From the NCBI RefSeq assembly GCF_015710575.1, contig NZ_CP065373.1, forward strand, positions 4,960,001 to 5,024,000: DNA of 64,000 nucleotides, written 5' to 3'. The notes beneath the pieces were generated by a model, which was not told where the DNA came from, did not search any database, and was given only the letters and a program-made list of their open reading frames with translations. This document shows positions 27,074 through 34,922 of the stretch, piece by piece. Position numbers and translations under genes: made by a program. Origin of the DNA: Mycolicibacterium mengxianglii (GTDB taxonomy: Bacteria > Actinomycetota > Actinomycetes > Mycobacteriales > Mycobacteriaceae). Position 1 is the first letter of the stretch. The number at the start of each line of letters is the position of its first letter.

Positions 27074-28111
27074 TCACTCTGGGACAGGAGCGCACCTACC
27101 CTTGGACGGGTCCGGCGGGCCGCCGAACGGGAGCAGAATGTCGCTACCGGCCGGTCCGTTGATCTTCAACCGGACCGAGCAGTAGTAGATGTTGAAGAAG
27201 GATCCGTACGCGCCGAGCGCGTTGAGCCGCAGGTAGTTTTCGGCAAGCGGCTCGATGACGGCGTTGACGTCACCCTTGCGCCGATCCAGCTCACCGGCAA
27301 GCGGACGCAGATTCTCCAGGACGCCCTGCAGAGGACGGCGACCGTTCTGCAGCATCTTGGTCAGATCGGTCTCTGCCGAAGCCAGCGGGCCGATGGCGCC
27401 GGCGATCGGATCCCGGCCTTGAGCCAGGCCGGTGATCAATTGCTGTAACTGATCGACGCTTTCATTGAACTGCGCGGTCTTCGCGTCCATGGTGCTCAGC
27501 ACCGTGTTGAGGTTGTTGACCACATCACCGATCAGCTGGTCGCGCGCGGCGAGGTCGGTGGTGAACGAACTGGTGGACGACAGCAGCTGCTGTAGGGCAC
27601 CCCCCTGTCCTTGGAGCAGCTCGATGACGGCATTGCTGATCGCGTTGACCTTGTTGCCGTCCAGACCTTTCAGGACTGGCCGCAGGCCACCGAGAAGAGC
27701 GTCGAGATCGAGTGCGGGGTCGGTGTTGTCCTTGCCGATCGTGGAACCCGGCGGAAGTTTGCGTAGCTCTCCCGGACCCGAGGTGATCTCCAGGAAACGG
27801 TCGCCCACCAGGTTCTCGTACCGAATTGCCGCCCGGCTGGAGGTGTAGAGCTGGTAGCGGTTGTTGACGTCGAAGGCGATGTCGACGGAGTTGTCGGGGT
27901 TCAGCTTGATCGACTGCACGGCACCGACCGGCACCCCGGCGATCCGTACGTCCTGCCCGGTCTTGAGTCGGGCAGCGTTGGTGAAGGTTGCGTGGAAGGT
28001 GTTGCCGGAGGCGAACCGGAATTCGCCGAATACCACGATCAGCCCGGCCGCCACCAACACCATGACCACGGTGAAGATGCCGACCTTTACCGGCGTTCCT
28101 CTGTTATTCAT
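27074..28111 (-). CDS. mce4B: Mce4B protein
   Basis: A 345-aa Mce protein. The N-terminus MNNRGTPVKVGIFTVVMVLVA supplies the anchor helix. MCE domain motifs are DVRIAGVPVGAVQSI and YENLVGDRFLEITSG. A helical region follows, and the end has a Cys pair (YYCSVRL and GRCAPVPE). I chose the ATG at 28111; a TTG at 28114 is in frame, and an ATG at 28127 overlapping the mce4A stop is out of frame and ends after seven codons. It is one of six subunits of the sterol channel. Confidence 0.93.
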   Translation of the reverse strand: MNNRGTPVKVGIFTVVMVLVAAGLIVVFGEFRFASGNTFHATFTNAARLKTGQDVRIAGVPVGAVQSIKLNPDNSVDIAFDVNNRYQLYTSSRAAIRYENLVGDRFLEITSGPGELRKLPPGSTIGKDNTDPALDLDALLGGLRPVLKGLDGNKVNAISNAVIELLQGQGGALQQLLSSTSSFTTDLAARDQLIGDVVNNLNTVLSTMDAKTAQFNESVDQLQQLITGLAQGRDPIAGAIGPLASAETDLTKMLQNGRRPLQGVLENLRPLAGELDRRKGDVNAVIEPLAENYLRLNALGAYGSFFNIYYCSVRLKINGPAGSDILLPFGGPPDPSKGRCAPVPE

Positions 28112-28126
28112 CAAGACCGCCGGCCA

Positions 28127-29329
28127 TCAGTAATCGTCCCGCTCGGCGTATGCGCCGTTGAACAGGAACTGCAGTGTGGACGGGGCGTCGAACTGCAGCT
28201 CGGTGTTCGGCTCATACGGCACGTTCGCGTTGTCCGTCACCAGGAATGGCGAGCGATACCAGGTGCCGCCTTGTTGCTTGCTCGGAATGTTCGGCAGGCC
28301 ACGGCAGTTCGGTCCGCCAGAGGCGTTGACCACCGGCAAGCTCTCCGGGTAGGTATACGCCGGGCTGCCAGGCAGGAAGTTCGACGACGTGAACAGTCCG
28401 GGGCGGGTGCCGCCGATGATCGGACCGAACTTGTCGACCGCGGTTCCCGCGCCCTCGAGCACACAGCCGATGACCGGTGAGTATTCGCCGACCACCTTCA
28501 GCGGCGCCCTCGCCCGGTTGATCGCCGCGATGTAGTCCTGAGCTGCCGGTGCGAGGGTGTCGTAACCGTTGTTGGCCAGTCCCGTGGCCGCCAACAGGGT
28601 GGCGTTCAAGTTGTCCTGCTGGTCGACGATCGTCGCGCTCAGCGTCGGAGCGTTGTCGAGCACCGTCACCAGATCGGGTGCGGCGTCAGAGTAGATGTCG
28701 GCGACCTGCGCCGCCTGCTGCAGGTCGCGCTGCACGGTCGGCAACTTCGGATTGAGCTGCGCCATATAGCTGTTCAACCCCGCCAGGCTTGCCCCGAGAT
28801 CGTCTCCGTTGCCGCGCAACCCCTCGCCGAGTGCGGTCATCGTCGCGTTGAGGTTCACGGGATCGACTTTGTGCAGGACGTCGGTGAGGGTCTGGAACAA
28901 CGTGTTGACTTCGAGCTGCACCGCGGACGCCTGAACCGTGGCGCCCGGCTGCAACCCGGTTCCCAGCGGTGTTTCCGGCGGAACGAACTCCACCGACTTG
29001 GCCCCGAACACGGTGTTGCCGGCGATGCGGACCACCGCGTTGGCCGGGATGTAGGGCAGCTCGTTGCTGTTGACCGACAGGGTGAGCTTGGCCTGTTCGC
29101 CGGCGTACTCGATGGAGGAGACCTTGCCGATCTGGATGCCCCGGTACTTGACCTTCGCGTCCTGCTCCATCACCAGACCCGCCCGGGGGGACAACACCGT
29201 GACCTTCTCGGTGGAGGTGAACGCGGCGGTGTAGCCGAGGTAGGTGAAGATCACCGCCGCCACGATGATCGCGGCGAGCACTGCCGCCGCGATCCTGACG
29301 TGACTGCGCTTCGATTCCGTATCCGACAT
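28127..29329 (-). CDS. mce4A: Mce4A protein
   Basis: A 400-aa Mce protein, the first of the six. The anchor helix is IAAAVLAAIIVAAVIFTYLG. The MCE domain shows AKVKYRGIQIGKVSSIEY and VRIAGNTVFGAKSVEFVPP, followed by a long helical part and a C-terminal domain with Cys residues. Mce4 is the established cholesterol importer of mycobacteria and Mce4A carries a founding domain of the tube. The start ATG at 29329 lies five bases after the yrbE4B stop. Confidence 0.94.
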   Translation of the reverse strand: MSDTESKRSHVRIAAAVLAAIIVAAVIFTYLGYTAAFTSTEKVTVLSPRAGLVMEQDAKVKYRGIQIGKVSSIEYAGEQAKLTLSVNSNELPYIPANAVVRIAGNTVFGAKSVEFVPPETPLGTGLQPGATVQASAVQLEVNTLFQTLTDVLHKVDPVNLNATMTALGEGLRGNGDDLGASLAGLNSYMAQLNPKLPTVQRDLQQAAQVADIYSDAAPDLVTVLDNAPTLSATIVDQQDNLNATLLAATGLANNGYDTLAPAAQDYIAAINRARAPLKVVGEYSPVIGCVLEGAGTAVDKFGPIIGGTRPGLFTSSNFLPGSPAYTYPESLPVVNASGGPNCRGLPNIPSKQQGGTWYRSPFLVTDNANVPYEPNTELQFDAPSTLQFLFNGAYAERDDY

Positions 29330-29334
29330 CGCCG

Positions 29335-30189
29335 TTACCCCGAGAGGTTGAAGTTCCCGGACCCGCCGTACACGGCGAGTGAGATGAGCAGGACGATGGT
29401 GACGACCACGATGAGCGAGGTGCGGACTGCCTTGCCGACCGCGATACCGACGCCCACCGGGCCGCCGGAAGCGTTGTAGCCGTAGTAGGTGTGCACCAGC
29501 ATGACGGCGATCGACATCACGATGGCCTGGAGGAACGACCACAACAGGTCGCTGGGCACCAGGAACGTGTTGAAGTAGTGGTCATAGAGCCCAGCGGACT
29601 GGCCGTTGATGAACACCGTGGTGAAGCGAGCGGCAAAGAACGCGGCCAGCACCGACAGCGCGTACAGCGGCACGATCGCGATCAGACCGGCCATCAGCCG
29701 GGTGGACACCAGGTACGAGACCGAATGCACCGCCATGGATTCCACGGCGTCGATCTCCTCGGCGACGCGCATGGCACCCAGCTGTGCCGTGGTGCCGGCG
29801 CCGATGGTGGCGGCCAGGGCGATGCCCGCGATGACGGGAGCGACGATGCGGACGTTGAGGAAGGCGGACAGGAAGCCGGTCAGGGCCTCGATGCCGATAT
29901 TGCCCAGCGACGAGTACCCCTGGACTGCGATGACGCCACCGGAGGCCAACGTCATGAACGCGGCGACACCGACGGTGCCACCGATGATCGCCAATGCGCC
30001 GACGCCCATGGTCATCTCGGCGATCAGTCGGATGGTCTCGCGTCGGTAGCGGGTGAGCGCGTTGGGGATGTAGCGGATCGACTCGCCGTAGAACAACGCC
30101 TGCTCGCCGAAGCCGTCGATGAAACGCGGCGCTCCGGAGAAGAAACGCTTGAGCCGCAGGGTGGCGTCGTAACTTCCGAAGGCGCTCAC
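29335..30189 (-). CDS. yrbE4B: YrbE4B permease subunit
   Basis: A 284-aa MlaE/YrbE-type permease with about six membrane segments, for example MGVGALAIIGGTVGVAAFM, and the conserved cytoplasmic-loop motif EEIDAVESMAVHSVSYLVSTR that contacts the ATPase (MceG, encoded elsewhere). The GTG at 30189 was chosen because GGGAG stands seven bases upstream and the protein then starts like the family (SAFGSYDATLRLKRFF). It lies 49 bases after yrbE4A. With YrbE4A it forms the membrane channel of the Mce4 transporter. Confidence 0.93.
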   Translation of the reverse strand: MSAFGSYDATLRLKRFFSGAPRFIDGFGEQALFYGESIRYIPNALTRYRRETIRLIAEMTMGVGALAIIGGTVGVAAFMTLASGGVIAVQGYSSLGNIGIEALTGFLSAFLNVRIVAPVIAGIALAATIGAGTTAQLGAMRVAEEIDAVESMAVHSVSYLVSTRLMAGLIAIVPLYALSVLAAFFAARFTTVFINGQSAGLYDHYFNTFLVPSDLLWSFLQAIVMSIAVMLVHTYYGYNASGGPVGVGIAVGKAVRTSLIVVVTIVLLISLAVYGGSGNFNLSG

Positions 30190-30238
30190 CGCTGGGCTCC
30201 CGCCGCGCGCCGCGGTCCTCGCCGGTGCGTCGTGCGCG

Positions 30239-31003
30239 TCATCGGTCCAGCATCCGGACACCGACTGCAGTCATGATCACGTTGATCACGAAGAGGCAGA
30301 TGAACGCGTAGACGACGGTCTCGTTGACGGCGATCCCGACGCCCTTGGGACCGCCGGCCACTGTCAGACCGCGGTAACAGCCGACCAGCCCTGCGACGAC
30401 GCCGAACAGCAAGGCCTTGACCTCGGCCAGCAGCAGCTCCGGCAGCCCGGTGAGCACCGTCAGACCGTTGATGAAGGCGCCGGGGTTCACCCCCTGCAGG
30501 AAGACCGAGAAAACGTACCCGCCGGCGATACCGATCGCGCAGACCAGGCCGTTGAGCAGCAGCGCGACGAACGTGGAAGCCAACACCCGGGGGACCACGA
30601 GCCGTTGGATCGGATCGATACCGAGCACCCGCATCGCGTCGATCTCCTCGCGGATGGTGCGTGCGCCCAGATCCGCACAGATCGCGGTGGCGCCGGCGCC
30701 CGCGATGACCAGCACGGTGACCACGGGCCCCAACTGCGTGATGGTGCCGAAGGCAGTACCGGCGCCGGAGAGGTCGGCCGCCCCGATTTCGCGCAACAGG
30801 ATGTTGAGCGTGAAGGCCACCAGAACGGTGAACGGGATGGCGACCAGCAGGGTGGGCACCAGGGAGACCCGGGCGATCATCCAGGTCTGGTCCAGGAACT
30901 CGCGGAACTGGAACGGGCGACGGAAACACGCACGGACGGTGTCGAAGGTCATTTCGACGAACCCACCGACGGCCCGAGCGGGACCGGCGAGCTGTTCGAT
31001 CAA
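30239..31003 (-). CDS. yrbE4A: YrbE4A permease subunit
   Basis: A 254-aa YrbE permease almost identical in pattern to the remembered Rv3501c sequence, with LVPTLLVAIPFTVLVAFTLN, AADLSGAGTAFGTITQLG and REEIDAMRVLGIDPIQRLVV. The last is the ATPase-coupling loop. The start is a TTG at 31003 with AAGGG seven bases before it. It is the first gene of the ten-gene mce4 operon. A leader of about 130 bases separates it from the predicted promoter at 31142-31171, which holds a KstR box. Confidence 0.94.
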   Translation of the reverse strand: MIEQLAGPARAVGGFVEMTFDTVRACFRRPFQFREFLDQTWMIARVSLVPTLLVAIPFTVLVAFTLNILLREIGAADLSGAGTAFGTITQLGPVVTVLVIAGAGATAICADLGARTIREEIDAMRVLGIDPIQRLVVPRVLASTFVALLLNGLVCAIGIAGGYVFSVFLQGVNPGAFINGLTVLTGLPELLLAEVKALLFGVVAGLVGCYRGLTVAGGPKGVGIAVNETVVYAFICLFVINVIMTAVGVRMLDR

Positions 31004-31141
31004 CGTCGGTCCCTTCTTGCTCGGGTCTTCCTCGGGCGGTGCGGATTCCGGACTGTAGCAGGCTTGGCGAAGCCTCGGGGGCCTAACCGGCGAGCGTCTT
31101 ACCCTGCCCTTAATCGACGGGGAGTCGCTGTGAGCCGGATC

Positions 31142-31171
31142 ATACTAACTAGAACATGTTCGCAGTGTCAA
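31142..31171 (-). promoter_or_regulatory. mce4 operon promoter
   Basis: Minus strand: -35 TTGACA (31171-31166), 18-base spacer, -10 TAGTAT (31147-31142). Both hexamers fit the housekeeping sigma pattern. The KstR box at 31150-31163 lies completely inside the spacer, so KstR and RNA polymerase should exclude each other. Confidence 0.65.
31150..31163. promoter_or_regulatory. KstR box 1 of mce4
   Basis: TAGAACATGTTCGC matches TnnAACnnGTTnnA except for the last base. KstR is the TetR repressor of cholesterol genes and is relieved by steroid CoA thioesters. Confidence 0.7.
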
Positions 31172-31238
31172 AGAACCGTCAAATCGGACACATTCCCAGG
31201 ATTTGTCCAGGTCAAAGCAAGTATGTCCAATGCGGATC

Positions 31239-31252
31239 TGGAACGTGTTCTA
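31239..31252. promoter_or_regulatory. KstR box 2 between hsd4A and mce4
   Basis: TGGAACGTGTTCTA, a full match to the KstR consensus, 89 bases from box 1 and 37 bases after the hsd4A stop. It could assist repression of mce4 by looping or belong to an unseen transcript. Confidence 0.75.
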
Positions 31253-31288
31253 GTTCTACCACACGCACGGTAGCCCTCATTGACAACT

Positions 31289-32218
31289 TCAGTTGCCCAT
31301 CAGGCCGGTGGCCGAAAATGTCAGATTCGGGTCCCGCTCAGCAAAGTAACCGGCAAGTGTGTCGCTGAGGCCAGCCGGAGACCATGCGGAGCCGTCCGCG
31401 GTGAACTGATGCTCGGCGGTCGGTGCGGCCACGAGGGTGACCGACGGTCCGTACACGATGAAGACCTGCCCGTTGACATGCTGGGCCGCCGGTGAGGCCA
31501 GGAAGCGCACCAGGGTGACGACGTGCTCGGGCGACAGCTCGTCCACCTCCCCCTCGGCCAGATCAGGAACGTCGCCGAAGACGTCGGCGGTCATGGCGGT
31601 GCGCGCTCGCGGACAAATCGCGTTGGCCCGCACTCCGTAGCGGTCCAGCCCGCGGGCCGCCGACATCGTGAGCGCGGTGATGCCCGCCTTCGCAGCTCCG
31701 TAGTTGGCCTGGCCCGGAGGACCGGCCAGCCCCGCTTCGGACGAGGTATTGATCAGCCGGCCATAGACCTGGCCGCCCGTCCCCTCTTTCTTGGCCTTGT
31801 CCCGCCAATAGGTGGCCGCGTTGCGCGTCAGCAGGAAGTGTCCGCGCAGGTGTACCGCGATCACGGCGTCCCAGTCCTCGTCGGACATGTTGAACAGCAT
31901 GCGGTCCCGGGTGATACCGGCGTTGTTGACCACGATGTCCAGCCCGCCGAGGCCGTCGGCGGTGGACACCAGTTCGTCGGCGGTGGATCGCGCGCTGATG
32001 TCACCCGCCACCGCGACGGCCTTGGAACCGACGGCGGCGATTTCATCGAGGACATCGGAACGCTCGATCGCTGCGGCGATGTCGTTGACGACGACGGTTG
32101 CTCCCGATTGGGCCAGCCCGATCGCCTCGGCGCGGCCCAAGCCGGCCGCGGCTCCGGTCACCACCGCCACCTTGCCGGACAGATCGATGGCGGCGTCTGC
32201 ACTCTGTGTCGAAGACAA
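31289..32218 (-). CDS. hsd4A: Hsd4A-type steroid/hydroxyacyl-CoA dehydrogenase (SDR)
   Basis: A 309-aa SDR of the multifunctional-enzyme type-2 class. It has TGAAAGLGRAEA (cofactor loop), VVNDIA (NAD preference), NNAGITRDRML, catalytic NTSSEAGLAG with YGAAK, and a C-terminal extension past residue 255. Hsd4A orthologues act as 17-beta-hydroxysteroid and beta-hydroxyacyl-CoA dehydrogenases in sterol side-chain oxidation. The start is TTG at 32218, ten bases after AGAGG; no better start exists. It follows fdxD by 13 bases, and both are read from the KstR-controlled promoter at 32545. Confidence 0.88.
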   Translation of the reverse strand: MSSTQSADAAIDLSGKVAVVTGAAAGLGRAEAIGLAQSGATVVVNDIAAAIERSDVLDEIAAVGSKAVAVAGDISARSTADELVSTADGLGGLDIVVNNAGITRDRMLFNMSDEDWDAVIAVHLRGHFLLTRNAATYWRDKAKKEGTGGQVYGRLINTSSEAGLAGPPGQANYGAAKAGITALTMSAARGLDRYGVRANAICPRARTAMTADVFGDVPDLAEGEVDELSPEHVVTLVRFLASPAAQHVNGQVFIVYGPSVTLVAAPTAEHQFTADGSAWSPAGLSDTLAGYFAERDPNLTFSATGLMGN

Positions 32219-32231
32219 GTTACGAATACCT

Positions 32232-32423
32232 CTAGTCTCTGCGGATCAGTGCGGCGCGGGGGCATTCCGCAACCGATTGTTCGGCCAGGTCCTCCTGGTC
32301 GGTGGGGATCTCGTCAACCTTCATGACGGCGTAGTCCTCGTCGTCCAGGTCGAACAGATCCGGCGCGATTCCCACGCACACGGCGTTACCTTCACAACGA
32401 TCGCGGTCAACTTCAACTCGCAT
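32232..32423 (-). CDS. fdxD: [3Fe-4S] ferredoxin FdxD
   Basis: A 63-aa ferredoxin with Cys10, Cys16 and Cys54; Asn13 occupies the fourth cluster position (CEGNAVC). This 3-Cys pattern fits a [3Fe-4S] cluster and P450 or oxygenase partners. The ATG at 32423 has GGAGAG five bases upstream. It matches Rv3503c in length and order. It may deliver electrons to CYP142 or another steroid P450; that partner is inferred. Confidence 0.92.
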   Translation of the reverse strand: MRVEVDRDRCEGNAVCVGIAPDLFDLDDEDYAVMKVDEIPTDQEDLAEQSVAECPRAALIRRD

Positions 32424-32544
32424 GACACTCTCCTCGCGACCCATGTGTTCCCGGTACCCGGCGGTCCGGTCCGATGTTGCAGTCCCCCGCGGTCAAAAAC
32501 AAGACCGTGCGGGACACAGACTGGCAATACCAATCTGGACCCCA

Positions 32545-32562
32545 AGACTAGAACGTGTTACA
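32545..32562. promoter_or_regulatory. KstR box and fdxD -10 element
   Basis: TAGAACGTGTTACA at 32549-32562 matches the KstR consensus. On the minus strand the -10 hexamer TAGTCT (32550-32545) shares its first TA with the box end. The same box can also repress fadE26, which starts 60 bases away on the plus strand. Confidence 0.75.
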
Positions 32563-32621
32563 ACGAGGATGCTAAACCGGTTGCCCCAACCAGACGTACT
32601 CGAGCAGTGAGGAAGTGGGCC

Positions 32622-33803
32622 ATGCGGATCGGCTACACCCCCGAGCAAGAGGAATTGCGCCGCGAACTTCGGTCGTACTTCTCCAAACTCATGACCCCGG
32701 AACGGGCCGAGGCGCTGGCATCCAATGACGGCGAGATGGGGCGGGGCAACATCTACCGTGAAACCGTCGCCCAGATGGGCAAGGACGGCTGGCTCACCCT
32801 GTCGTGGCCCACCGAGTACGGCGGCCAGGCGCGCACCCCGATGGAGAGCCTGATCTTCAACGACGAGGCCTCGATCGCCAACGTCCCGGTGCCGTTCCTG
32901 ACCATCAACAGTGTTGCGCCGACGATCATGCACTTCGGATCGGAAGAGCAGAAGAAGTTCTTCCTGCCGCGCATTGCTTCCGGAGATCTGCACTTCTCGA
33001 TCGGGTACTCGGAGCCGGGCGCGGGCACCGATCTGGCGGCTCTGCGCACAACCGCCGTCCGCGACGGCGACGACTACGTGATCAACGGTCAGAAGATGTG
33101 GACGAGCCTGATCGCCTACGCCGACTATGTGTGGCTGGCCGTACGCACCAACCCCGACGCCAAGAAACACCGCGGCATCTCGATGCTGATCGTGCCGACC
33201 ACCGCCGAGGGTTTCTCCTGGACTCCGGTGCACACGATGTCCGGCGTGGACACCAGCGCCACCTACTACCAGGACGTGCGGGTGCCCACCTCCAATTTGG
33301 TGGGTGAGGAGAACGCCGGCTGGAAACTGGTGACCAACCAGCTCAACCACGAACGCGTCGCCCTGGTATCGGCACAACCGATTTACGCTGCGCTCAACGG
33401 AGTTCGGGAGTGGGCGCAGAACACCAAAGATGTGCACGGCCGGCGGCTGATCGACGCGGAGTGGGTGCAGCTCAACCTGGCTCGGGTGCACGCCAAGGCC
33501 GAAGTGCTCAAGCTCATCAACTGGGAGTTGGCCTCGGCCTCTGATGCTGCGCCCTCACCAGCTGACGCGTCAGCGGCCAAGGTGTACGGCACCGAGTTGG
33601 CCACCGAGGCATACCGACTGCTGATGGAGGTGCTCGGAACCTCGGCCACACTGCGTCCCGGCAGTCCCGGCGCGTTGCTGCGGGGTCGGATCGAGCGGAT
33701 GCACCGGTCGGCACTGATCCTCACATTCGGTGGCGGCACCAACGAGATCCAGCGCGACATCATCGGCATGGTGGCCCTCGGCCTGCCCCGAGTGAACCGC
33801 TAA
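32622..33803 (+). CDS. fadE26: Acyl-CoA dehydrogenase FadE26 (ChsE4)
   Basis: A 393-aa acyl-CoA dehydrogenase with FAD-binding motifs YSEPGAGTDLA and NGQKMWTSLI, and the C-terminal FGGGTNEIQRDI. FadE26 pairs with FadE27 as an alpha2-beta2 steroid-CoA dehydrogenase (ChsE4-ChsE5) acting on cholesterol side-chain thioesters with five carbons. The ATG at 32622 has GAGGAAG before it. A KstR box lies at 32549. The partner starts 12 bases downstream, as expected for a heteromeric enzyme. Confidence 0.93.
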   Translation: MRIGYTPEQEELRRELRSYFSKLMTPERAEALASNDGEMGRGNIYRETVAQMGKDGWLTLSWPTEYGGQARTPMESLIFNDEASIANVPVPFLTINSVAPTIMHFGSEEQKKFFLPRIASGDLHFSIGYSEPGAGTDLAALRTTAVRDGDDYVINGQKMWTSLIAYADYVWLAVRTNPDAKKHRGISMLIVPTTAEGFSWTPVHTMSGVDTSATYYQDVRVPTSNLVGEENAGWKLVTNQLNHERVALVSAQPIYAALNGVREWAQNTKDVHGRRLIDAEWVQLNLARVHAKAEVLKLINWELASASDAAPSPADASAAKVYGTELATEAYRLLMEVLGTSATLRPGSPGALLRGRIERMHRSALILTFGGGTNEIQRDIIGMVALGLPRVNR

Positions 33804-33815
33804 AGGAGACTTTGT

Positions 33816-34919
33816 ATGGACTTTTCTACGACGGAAGCCGCTGACGATCTCGGTGGTCTGGTCCGCACCATCACCGAATCGGTCTGCACCCCTGAGCATC
33901 AACGCGAGCTCGACAGCCTGGAGCAACGGTTCGACACCGCACTCTGGCAGAAGCTGATCGACGCCGACATCCTGTCGACCGCAGCACCGGAAGCGCTGGG
34001 TGGCGGCGGATTCGGTGTGCTGGAACAGACTGCAGTCCTGGTGGCGCTGGGGCGCCAGATCGCCGCAGCGCCCTATCTGGAATCGGTGGTACTGGCCGCC
34101 GGCGCACTGGCGAAGTTCGGTTCCGAGGATCTCGCCCAGCAGTGGGCGGCCCCGGCCGTACAGGGCGGCAAGATCCTCACGATCGCGCTCGACGGCGATA
34201 TGGGCGAGGGTCCGGTACAGGCGACGCCGGATGGCGACGGGTACCGGCTCACCGGGACTCGCACCCAGGTCGGTTACGGTCCGGTTGCCGACGCTTTCCT
34301 GGTTCCCGCCGAAACCGGTTCCGGCACAGCCGTGTTCCTGGTCACCGCCACCGACCCGGGCGTGTCGGTGGCTGCGCTGGACACGACCGGCCACGGCAGT
34401 GTCGGCCATCTGGAACTGCACGGCGTGGCGGTGGGCGCCGACCGCCTGGTGGGGTCCGACGGGCAGGCGCTGCTCGACTGGCTGACCACCCACGCCCTGC
34501 TGGGTCGCAGCGCATTCCAGTTGGGTGTACTCGAACGGGCGCTGGAGCTGACGGCCCAGTATGCCCGCGAGCGTGAGCAATTCGACCGGCCGATCGGCAG
34601 CTTCCAGGCCGTGTCCGCGCGGCTTGCAGACGGCTACATCGACATCAAAGGATTGCGGCTGACGTTGACGCAGGCGGCGTGGCGGCTGTCAGAGGACATT
34701 CCTGCCGACATCGATGTGCGGTCTGCGGCGTTCTGGGCCGCCGAGGCCGGGCACCGGGTGGCGCACACCACGGTGCACGTGCACGGCGGCGTCGGTATCG
34801 ACATGGACCATCCGGTCCACCGGTATTTCCTGGCCGCCAAACAGACCGAGTTCGCTCTCGGCAGCGCCACCGGCGCGCTGCTGGCCATCGGCCGCGAACT
34901 GGCCGACACCCCCGCCTGA
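33816..34919 (+). CDS. fadE27: Acyl-CoA dehydrogenase FadE27 (ChsE5)
   Basis: A 367-aa partner of FadE26. It keeps the ACAD fold (GVLERALELTAQYAREREQFDRPIGSFQAVS, split here) and the C-terminal VHVHGGVGIDMDHPVHRYF. The middle substrate/FAD segment is degenerate, as in one subunit of each heterotetrameric steroid ACAD. The order and spacing with fadE26, the AAAGGAG site before the ATG and the immediate fadD17 downstream mark one operon. Confidence 0.92.
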   Translation: MDFSTTEAADDLGGLVRTITESVCTPEHQRELDSLEQRFDTALWQKLIDADILSTAAPEALGGGGFGVLEQTAVLVALGRQIAAAPYLESVVLAAGALAKFGSEDLAQQWAAPAVQGGKILTIALDGDMGEGPVQATPDGDGYRLTGTRTQVGYGPVADAFLVPAETGSGTAVFLVTATDPGVSVAALDTTGHGSVGHLELHGVAVGADRLVGSDGQALLDWLTTHALLGRSAFQLGVLERALELTAQYAREREQFDRPIGSFQAVSARLADGYIDIKGLRLTLTQAAWRLSEDIPADIDVRSAAFWAAEAGHRVAHTTVHVHGGVGIDMDHPVHRYFLAAKQTEFALGSATGALLAIGRELADTPA

Positions 34920-34922
34920 TCC

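Noticed and set aside
28105..28127. ATG at 28127 overlapping the mce4A stop as mce4B start
   Set aside because: Opens the wrong frame and stops after seven codons; ATG 28111 gives a proper Mce N-terminus.
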